Source of the DNA: Paenarthrobacter sp. DKR-5
Lineage (GTDB): Bacteria; Actinomycetota; Actinomycetes; Actinomycetales; Micrococcaceae
Assembly (NCBI RefSeq): GCF_018531425.1
Contig: NZ_JAHBOI010000010.1
Location: forward strand, 1 to 64,000
Direction of reading: 5' to 3'
Length of the DNA: 64,000 bases
Shown here one piece after another: positions 58,520-64,000 of this stretch (its first letter is position 1; the number at the start of each line of letters is the position of its first letter). The notes beneath the pieces are model-generated. The model saw nothing but the letters and a program-made list of their open reading frames with translations. It ran no database searches and was not told the origin of the DNA. A program made the position numbers and the translations under genes.

Positions 58520-60034
58520 ATGAGCACACGACCGCAGGGAGTTATGGTGCCAGAGTCTGGCGAAAGAAACACTGACAATCCGGGCACGGCACAGAACAAC
58601 GTCGACGACGGCGGGACCTTCGACTTCATCGTCGTCAGCAACCGCCTGCCGGTGGACCGCGTCGCCGGCGAAGACGGCCAGGAAGGAACCTGGCGGCGAT
58701 CCCCCGGCGGCCTGGTGACTGCTCTTGCGCCCATGATGGCCAAGACTGACGGCGCATGGGTCGGGTGGGCCGGGGCTCCCGATGAGGAGCTCGAGCCGTT
58801 CGACCACGACAACATGCGCCTGATCCCCACCACGCTCTCCGCAGCCGACCTCGAGCTGTACTACGAGGGCTTCTCCAACGCAACTCTCTGGCCGCTCTAC
58901 CACGACGTGATCGCGCCGCCAGAATTCCACCGCGCCTGGTGGGACGCCTACCGGCGGGTCAACCGGCGCTTCGCCGACGCCGTCGCCAGGGCCGCCTCCC
59001 ACGGCGCCACGGTCTGGGTCCAGGACTACCAGCTCCAGCTGGTTCCGCAGTACCTGCGCGAAGCGCGGCCGGACCTGACCATCGGGTTCTTCAATCACAT
59101 TCCGTTCCCGCCGCCGGAGATCTTCGCCCAGCTCCCGTGGCGCCGGGCGATCCTCCAGGGACTTCTCGGCGCCGATCTGGTCGGTTTCCAGCGCGGCAAC
59201 GACGCCGCCAACTTCCTGCGCTCGGTCCGGCGGTTCCTAGGCCTGACGGTCAAGCAGCAGCGTGTGCAGGTGCCAGCTGCCGACGGCGGCCCCTCGCGCG
59301 CCAGCCGTGCGGAGGCGTTCCCGATCTCCATCGACGTCAGCCAGATCAGCCAGCTTGCCCAGCGCGAGGACATCGTCGAGCGGGCCGCCCAGATCCGCCG
59401 GGACCTGGGCAACCCCACCACCGTCCTGCTCGGCGTGGACCGGCTCGACTACACGAAGGGAATCGGGCACCGGCTCAAGGCCTTCGGCGAGCTCCTCGAG
59501 GACCAGGCCGTCAAGGTCGGGGACGCGACGCTCATCCAGGTCGCCAGTCCCAGCCGCGAGCGCGTCGAGCAGTACCGCCTGCTGCGCGAGGAGGTCGAGG
59601 GAACGGTCGGGCGTATCAACGGCACGTACGACACCTTGGAGAACACGGCAATCCGGTACCTGCACCACAGCTACCCGATCGAGGAAATGGTCGCCCTCTA
59701 TTTGGCGGCCGACGTCATGCTGGTCACCGCCCTGCGCGACGGCATGAACCTCGTGGCCAAGGAGTACGTGGCCGCGCGGGTCCACGACACCGGTGCCCTG
59801 GTCCTGAGTGAGTTCACCGGTGCGGCGGACCAGCTGCGCCAGGCCCTCCTGGTCAACCCGCACGACATCGACGGGTTGAAGGAAACCATCATGGCCGCCG
59901 TCAGGATGCCGCCGCGGGAAGCCAGCCGCCGGATGAAGGCGATGCGCCGGCACATCCTGGACCACGACGTCGAACAGTGGTCCCAGTCGTTCCTGAACAC
60001 GCTGGCCGCGGAAAAGGGCTCCCATGAGCACTGA
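58520..60034 (+). CDS. otsA: Trehalose-6-phosphate synthase
   Basis: This 504-residue cytoplasmic GT20 enzyme joins glucose from a nucleotide sugar to glucose-6-phosphate. It has FIVVSNRLPVDRVAGEDG near the start, WVQDYQLQLVPQYLRE, GFFNHIPFPPPEIFAQLPWR, GVDRLDYTKGIGHRLKAF and ALRDGMNLVAKEYVAAR, all typical of OtsA. The ATG at 58520 has a modest AAGG site; ATG at 58544 is possible. The stop overlaps the otsB start by 11 bases, so the pair is translationally coupled. The pathway makes trehalose for osmotic and desiccation protection. Confidence 0.97.
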   Translation: MSTRPQGVMVPESGERNTDNPGTAQNNVDDGGTFDFIVVSNRLPVDRVAGEDGQEGTWRRSPGGLVTALAPMMAKTDGAWVGWAGAPDEELEPFDHDNMRLIPTTLSAADLELYYEGFSNATLWPLYHDVIAPPEFHRAWWDAYRRVNRRFADAVARAASHGATVWVQDYQLQLVPQYLREARPDLTIGFFNHIPFPPPEIFAQLPWRRAILQGLLGADLVGFQRGNDAANFLRSVRRFLGLTVKQQRVQVPAADGGPSRASRAEAFPISIDVSQISQLAQREDIVERAAQIRRDLGNPTTVLLGVDRLDYTKGIGHRLKAFGELLEDQAVKVGDATLIQVASPSRERVEQYRLLREEVEGTVGRINGTYDTLENTAIRYLHHSYPIEEMVALYLAADVMLVTALRDGMNLVAKEYVAARVHDTGALVLSEFTGAADQLRQALLVNPHDIDGLKETIMAAVRMPPREASRRMKAMRRHILDHDVEQWSQSFLNTLAAEKGSHEH

Positions 60035-60830
60035 CCGCAGCCGGGCGGACTCCCCGGCCGGGAACCTCGACGCCGCTCTGGCGGAGGCGCTCGACCGCGT
60101 CGCCGCCACCGAGAAGCTCCTGGTCGCAATGGATTTCGACGGCACGCTCGCTCCGATCGTGCCGAAGGCCTCGGACGCCCGGCCGCTGCCCGGGTCCGCC
60201 GCTGCCCTGGACGTGCTGTGCCGGCTGCCATGGACAACCGTGGCGCTGGTCTCGGGGCGCGACGTCGACACCCTGCGCGGACTGGCAAAACCGTCACAGC
60301 TGATCGCCCTCATCGGCAGCCACGGCGCGGAGATCTGGCTGGGCCCCCATGCCGACCCGCTCACCCTGACACCCGAGCAGGAGGACCTGCTGGCCTCCGT
60401 CCGCACGTCACTGGCCGAACTCAGCGGCCGCTACCCGGGCACCACCCTTGAGCACAAGCCTGCCGCCGTCGTCCTGCACACCCGCGAGGCGGACGACGAC
60501 GTCGCCGCAGCCGCGGAGGCCGAAGCCGCAGAGCTGCTCGAGGGCATGGACGGGGTCTTCGTCACTCCCGGCAAACGCGTCATCGAGTGCGCGGTGGTGA
60601 AATCATCCAAGGGCGAGGCCCTGCAGCTGCTGCGCCAGGAAGTCGGCGCGACCGCCGTCGTCTACGCGGGGGACGACACCACGGACGAGACCGCCTTCAA
60701 CCGGCTCCTCCCCGACGACGTCGGCATCAAGGTCGGCGACGGCTTCACCGCTGCCGGCTTCCGCGTCGGCTCCCCCGCCGAGGTCCAGCTCCTTCTCGAA
60801 CGCCTGCAGCAGGCGCGCTGGAACCGCTGA
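60024..60830 (+). CDS. otsB: Trehalose-6-phosphate phosphatase
   Basis: This 268-residue HAD-superfamily phosphatase completes trehalose synthesis. Motif I is VAMDFDGTLAPIV (nucleophile Asp about 37), motif II is VALVSGRD, and later AVVYAGDDTTDETAF carries the metal-binding aspartates. It overlaps otsA by 11 bases. An alpha-glucoside-type ABC ATPase gene follows after about 175 bp, which contain their own promoter-like AT-rich patch. Confidence 0.96.
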   Translation: MSTDRSRADSPAGNLDAALAEALDRVAATEKLLVAMDFDGTLAPIVPKASDARPLPGSAAALDVLCRLPWTTVALVSGRDVDTLRGLAKPSQLIALIGSHGAEIWLGPHADPLTLTPEQEDLLASVRTSLAELSGRYPGTTLEHKPAAVVLHTREADDDVAAAAEAEAAELLEGMDGVFVTPGKRVIECAVVKSSKGEALQLLRQEVGATAVVYAGDDTTDETAFNRLLPDDVGIKVGDGFTAAGFRVGSPAEVQLLLERLQQARWNR

Positions 60831-61005
60831 TCCCGCCCCGCGGACAAAACACGTCCACGGACTGGACCCTCGTGCCCTCCTGAAACGTTATGGCATACTT
60901 TTAGCTGTGACGCGTTCCACTCGCGTCTCATGCAACAACTGAATATTTATCCATTCACAACGGATCGTCGGGCACGTACCTGCCCGTGAAGGGAAATGAT
61001 GAAGC

Positions 61006-62088
61006 ATGGCTACGGTCACGTTTGATAACGCTACGCGTTTGTACCCGGGCACTGATAAGCCCGCTGTCGATAAGCTGAACATCGACATCGCCGACGGCGA
61101 ATTCCTGGTCCTCGTCGGACCCTCCGGTTGCGGTAAGTCCACTTCGCTGCGCATGCTCGCCGGCCTTGAGGACGTCAACTCCGGCCGCATTCTCATTGGT
61201 GACCGCGATGTCACCGATGTGCCGCCGAAGGACCGCGACATCGCCATGGTCTTCCAGAACTACGCCCTCTACCCGCACATGTCCGTCGCGGACAACATGG
61301 GCTTTGCGCTGAAGATCGCCGGCGTCTCCAAGGAAGAGCGCGCAGAGCGAGTACGCGAGGCCGCGAAACTGCTGGACTTGGAGCCCTACCTCGACCGCAA
61401 GCCCAAGGCCCTCTCAGGCGGCCAGCGCCAGCGCGTAGCCATGGGCCGCGCCATCGTGCGGAACCCGCAGGTGTTCCTCATGGATGAGCCGCTCTCGAAC
61501 CTGGATGCGAAGCTGCGCGTGCAGACCCGTACCCAGATCGCTTCGCTCACCCGCCGCCTCGGCGTCACCACCGTCTACGTCACCCACGACCAGGTCGAAG
61601 CCATGACCATGGGCGACCGCGTCGCAGTGCTCAAGGACGGCATCCTTCAGCAGGTAGACACCCCGCGCAACCTCTACGACCACCCGAACAACGTGTTCGT
61701 GGCCGGCTTCATCGGGTCCCCCGCGATGAACCTGCTGGAGTTGCCGGTCGTCGACAACGGCGTGAAGTTCGGCGGCGCGATCTACCCTGTGCCGCACGAC
61801 GTGCTCGAAGCGGCCCACGGCTCCACCGTCATGCTGGGTGTCCGCCCTGAGGACCTGGAGACCGTCGCCACCGGCGAGGGCCTGCAGGTCGAGGTCGACG
61901 TCGTCGAGGAACTCGGCGCGGATGCCTATGTCTACGGCCACACCTCCCTGGACGGCAAGGACCACGACATCGTGGCCCGCGTCGACGGCCGGCGCCCACC
62001 GATGAAGGGCGACACCGTTTTCGTGCGGCCGCAGGTGGGCCACGTTCACCTGTTCGACACGACGTCAGGTCTGCGCCTGGGCGACTAG
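61006..62088 (+). CDS. ugpC: ABC sugar-transporter ATPase (UgpC/MsmK/MalK type)
   Basis: This 360-residue protein powers carbohydrate ABC importers. Walker A is GPSGCGKST (38-46), the Q-loop is MVFQNYALYPHM, the signature is LSGGQRQRVAMGRA, Walker B is VFLMDEPLSNLDAKL, and the H-loop is YVTHDQVEAMTMGD. The C-terminal TOBE-type regulatory domain (about 240-360) is intact. No permease or binding protein is adjacent, so it probably serves several sugar importers at distant loci, as MsmK/MsiK-type shared ATPases do in Gram-positives. The 5' region (60890-61005) is relatively AT-rich. A terminator follows. Confidence 0.93.
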   Translation: MATVTFDNATRLYPGTDKPAVDKLNIDIADGEFLVLVGPSGCGKSTSLRMLAGLEDVNSGRILIGDRDVTDVPPKDRDIAMVFQNYALYPHMSVADNMGFALKIAGVSKEERAERVREAAKLLDLEPYLDRKPKALSGGQRQRVAMGRAIVRNPQVFLMDEPLSNLDAKLRVQTRTQIASLTRRLGVTTVYVTHDQVEAMTMGDRVAVLKDGILQQVDTPRNLYDHPNNVFVAGFIGSPAMNLLELPVVDNGVKFGGAIYPVPHDVLEAAHGSTVMLGVRPEDLETVATGEGLQVEVDVVEELGADAYVYGHTSLDGKDHDIVARVDGRRPPMKGDTVFVRPQVGHVHLFDTTSGLRLGD

Positions 62089-62107
62089 CCTGCCGTGTAA
62101 GTGCCAA

Positions 62108-62143
62108 GGACGGGTCCGCCGGATTATTTCGGCGGACCCGTCC
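62108..62143 (+). terminator. Rho-independent hairpin
   Basis: A perfect 14-bp stem (62108-62121 and 62130-62143) with loop GATTATTT lies 20 bp after the ABC ATPase stop. A short T-containing stretch follows. Confidence 0.85.
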
Positions 62144-62165
62144 GCTTTAAGAGAGAATTGATGCG

Positions 62166-63530
62166 ATGAGCGAGTCGAACAACGCCAATTGGCATGACGA
62201 ACCTACCGACTGGGGGCAGAAGGGCAAGCTGCCGCGCCCGGCGGACGCGCCGCCGGCCTCGGTCGTCGGCTCGCTGAACATCACGGCCGCCGCGGCCGAT
62301 CCGGAGCTGCTGGACCTGCCCTGGCACATCGCCCTCGAGGACTGGCCGGCCGCCAACCTGGCGGCGCTCCCCCGCGGCATCTCCCGCCACGTGGTGCGCT
62401 TCGCGCACCTGGGCGGGTCTGTCATCGCGGTGAAGGAAACCAGCGAACACGTCGCCCGGCATGAGTACCACATGCTGCGCAGGCTGCAGCGGATGGACGT
62501 GCCCTGCGTGGAACCGGTCGCCGTCATCACCGGGCGCAAAACCGCCGACGGCAGGCCACTGGATCCGGTCCTTGTGACCCGGCACCTGAAATTCTCCCTG
62601 CCCTACCGGGCACTGTTCTCGCAGCGGCTGCGCCGGGACACGCTCACCCGCCTGATCGACGCCCAGGCGCTGCTGCTGGTCCGCTTGCACCTGATCGGCT
62701 TTTACTGGGGCGATGTGTCCTTGTCGAACACCCTATTCCGCCGGGACGCGGGCGCCTTTGCCGCCTACCTGGTGGACGCCGAAACCGGTGAGATCTATCC
62801 GGAGCTCTCCGCGGGCCAGCGGGAATACGACCTCGAGATCGCCCGGGTGAACATTGCCGGCGAGCTGATGGATCTGCTGGAAGGCGGCCTGATCGAGGAA
62901 AAGGTGGACCCGGTTGCCACCAGCGAACTGATCATGGACAGCTACCGGCGGCTGTGGGCGGAGCTGACGGAGAAGGAGTCCTTCGAGCTCGGAGACCGCT
63001 GGCGTGTGGCGGCGCGCATCCGCCGGCTGAACGACCTCGGCTTCGACGTCGAGGAGTACGCCATCAAGACCACCGCCGACGGGTCCACCATCCAGCTTCA
63101 GCCAAAGGTCGTCGACGCCGGCCACCACCAGCGGCGGCTGCTGCGGCTGACCGGCCTCGACGCCCAGGAGAACCAGGCGCGCCGGCTGCTGAACGACATG
63201 GACACCTACCGCGCGGACAACAACCCGGACCTGGACGAGGAAATCAGCGCCCATGCCTGGGTGAACCACGTTTTCGAGCCGATCGTGCGCTCAATCCCCC
63301 GCGAACTCGCCGGCAAGCTTGAGCCGGCGGAGGTTGTGCACGAGGTCCTCGAGCACCGGTGGTACATGTCGCAGAAGCAGGAGCGTTACGTCCCCCTCGC
63401 CGAGGCGGTCCAGTCCTACATCGACACCGTGCTGCGGCACCGGCGGGATGAGGCCGCCATCATGCTCAACCCGGACACGGAGATGCTCAAAATCCTCTCC
63501 TCCGAGACCGAGGACGCCTCCGAAGGCTGA
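62166..63530 (+). CDS. DUF4032 family protein with kinase-like N-terminal half
   Basis: This 454-residue soluble protein matches the DUF4032 layout. The N-terminal half (about 60-250) resembles lipopolysaccharide-kinase/protein-kinase-like folds: VIAVKETSEHVARHEYHML has a Lys and Glu placed like the ATP-binding pair, followed by LLLVRLHLIGFYWGDVSLSN (catalytic-loop-like) and AYLVDAETGEIYPELS (DxE in the metal-binding position). The C-terminal half is the DUF4032 domain. The reaction is unknown. It lies between a sugar ABC ATPase and an alpha-glucosidase, so a regulatory or sugar-kinase role is possible. Its start is only 22 bases after the terminator stem. Confidence 0.85.
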   Translation: MSESNNANWHDEPTDWGQKGKLPRPADAPPASVVGSLNITAAAADPELLDLPWHIALEDWPAANLAALPRGISRHVVRFAHLGGSVIAVKETSEHVARHEYHMLRRLQRMDVPCVEPVAVITGRKTADGRPLDPVLVTRHLKFSLPYRALFSQRLRRDTLTRLIDAQALLLVRLHLIGFYWGDVSLSNTLFRRDAGAFAAYLVDAETGEIYPELSAGQREYDLEIARVNIAGELMDLLEGGLIEEKVDPVATSELIMDSYRRLWAELTEKESFELGDRWRVAARIRRLNDLGFDVEEYAIKTTADGSTIQLQPKVVDAGHHQRRLLRLTGLDAQENQARRLLNDMDTYRADNNPDLDEEISAHAWVNHVFEPIVRSIPRELAGKLEPAEVVHEVLEHRWYMSQKQERYVPLAEAVQSYIDTVLRHRRDEAAIMLNPDTEMLKILSSETEDASEG

Positions 63531-63583
63531 GCGCCGCGAGCATCGCTCACCCTGGCTCGTCGCCGCTGATTTCGCCGGGGTTT

Positions 63584-63664
63584 TGCAAGCGCTTTCAGTG
63601 CATTCTGGCGCGGAAGTGATTGCACCGGCGCAATCGCAGCGTGTCCACGCTGCAAGCGTTTCCA
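63584..63664 (+). promoter_or_regulatory. Two LacI/GalR-type operators before the GH13 gene
   Basis: TGCAAGCGCTTTCA (63584-63597) and TGCAAGCGTTTCCA (63651-63664) fit the LacI-family palindrome TGNAANCGNTTNCA. They start 67 bp apart, about six helical turns, which suits DNA looping. The second ends 31 bp before the GH13 start. Control by a maltose/alpha-glucoside or trehalose repressor is likely. Confidence 0.75.
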
Positions 63665-63695
63665 ATACGCCCCGGGGACGTCTAGGATAGCCCTC

Positions 63696-64000
63696 ATGTC
63701 TCAAGCGATAGTCGACACGGCCAGTGCCCTGGACCCGTCCCACCTGAGCTTCGTCCACGCGAAGTCCGAAGGGTCCCAGTGGTGGCGCTCAGCCGTCATC
63801 TACCAGATCTACCCCAAGTCTTTCCGTGACTTGAACGGCGACGGATTCGGCGACCTCGCCGGCATCACTGCCGAACTGCACTCGCTCTCCTCGCTCGGTG
63901 TGGACGCGGTGTGGCTGTCCCCCTTCTACCCCTCGCCGCAACGCGACGGCGGCTACGACGTCAGTGATTACTGCAACGTCGATCCTCTCTTCGGCAACCT
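63696..64000 (+). CDS. GH13 alpha-glucosidase/oligo-1,6-glucosidase, 5' part
   Basis: The first 101 residues are present; the gene runs off the window. After a 28-residue lead, WWRSAVIYQIYPKSFRDLNG, DGFGDLAGITAELHSLSSLG, VDAVWLSPFYPSPQRDGGYD and VSDYCNVDPLFGNL match the start of the GH13 barrel in alpha-glucosidases and oligo-1,6-glucosidases, including the first conserved region. Trehalose synthase is a less likely alternative. The ATG at 63696 follows two LacI-type operators, so expression should depend on an alpha-glucoside signal. Confidence 0.9.
   Translation, partial: MSQAIVDTASALDPSHLSFVHAKSEGSQWWRSAVIYQIYPKSFRDLNGDGFGDLAGITAELHSLSSLGVDAVWLSPFYPSPQRDGGYDVSDYCNVDPLFGN

Noticed and set aside
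60909..60927. GACGCG/CGCGTC dyad upstream of the sugar ATPase as an operator
   Set aside because: Six-base arms made only of GC-rich sequence are expected by chance in this genome, and no known operator matches.

Overview
The window is high-GC DNA from an actinobacterium, most likely a member of the Micrococcaceae close to Arthrobacter or Pseudarthrobacter. The grounds are the strong G/C third-position bias, a groEL with a GGM-rich tail behind a CIRCE operator, actinobacterial families (WXG100, DUF3263, LytR_C, DUF6480, DUF4032, SpoIIAA-like), a FemX-type interpeptide-bridge enzyme and an otsA/otsB trehalose pair. It looks like chromosome with mostly housekeeping and envelope genes. I see no prophage, integron, insertion sequence, rRNA or CRISPR array. 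There is one tRNA, tRNA-Thr(TGT).

Layout. 1-5.2 kb: a 19-bp tandem repeat, an orphan WXG100 protein, CIRCE-controlled groEL, a solute-binding lipoprotein, a LytR_C protein and DUF3263. 5.3-17.6 kb: uracil-DNA glycosylase, a siderophore-interacting protein, a ThrE exporter, FemX, a glycogen-debranching-type enzyme, a PEP-utilizing (rifampin phosphotransferase-like) enzyme, an ABM monooxygenase, an LPG-synthase-TM protein and formaldehyde dehydrogenase. 17.7-20.3 kb: a CPH-type copper ATPase behind a CsoR-type operator. 20.4-24.6 kb: a signalling block of two sensor kinases around a receiver-PP2C phosphatase. 24.7-31.0 kb: an envelope block with a polysaccharide deacetylase, a lipoprotein, a rhomboid-like/DUF2156 aminoacyl-lipid synthase, an SGNH hydrolase and a membrane-anchored esterase. 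31.2-32.1 kb: a broken glycoside-hydrolase-like/FG-GAP gene.

32.5-41.3 kb: DUF1345 plus hemerythrin, an AI-2E exporter, a diguanylate cyclase, a K+-channel-like protein with an altered selectivity filter, an APC permease with a nitrilase-family enzyme, and Hsp20. 41.3-46.7 kb: a DMF-like lipoprotein behind a second CsoR-like operator, a second membrane esterase paralogous to the first, a GH46 chitosanase without a signal peptide, and a PUA-like/HNH endonuclease. 47-57 kb: a GT39 glycosyltransferase, several tiny membrane proteins, a secreted propeller-phosphoesterase behind a possible PHO box, a secreted coiled-coil protein, a SpoIIAA-like protein and tRNA-Thr. 57.4-64 kb: a DsbA-like thioredoxin protein, otsA-otsB, an ABC sugar ATPase, a DUF4032 protein and the start of a GH13 alpha-glucosidase behind two LacI-type operators.

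Themes. The envelope genes (FemX, deacetylase, lipid aminoacylation, two membrane esterases, GT39) and the alpha-glucan/trehalose genes (debrancher, otsAB, sugar ATPase, GH13) recur through the window. The signals I consider most worth checking are the aminoacyl-lipid block with its inactive-looking rhomboid domain, the GYG-to-GYR filter change, two CsoR-like operators without a csoR gene in view, and the internally deleted FG-GAP gene.
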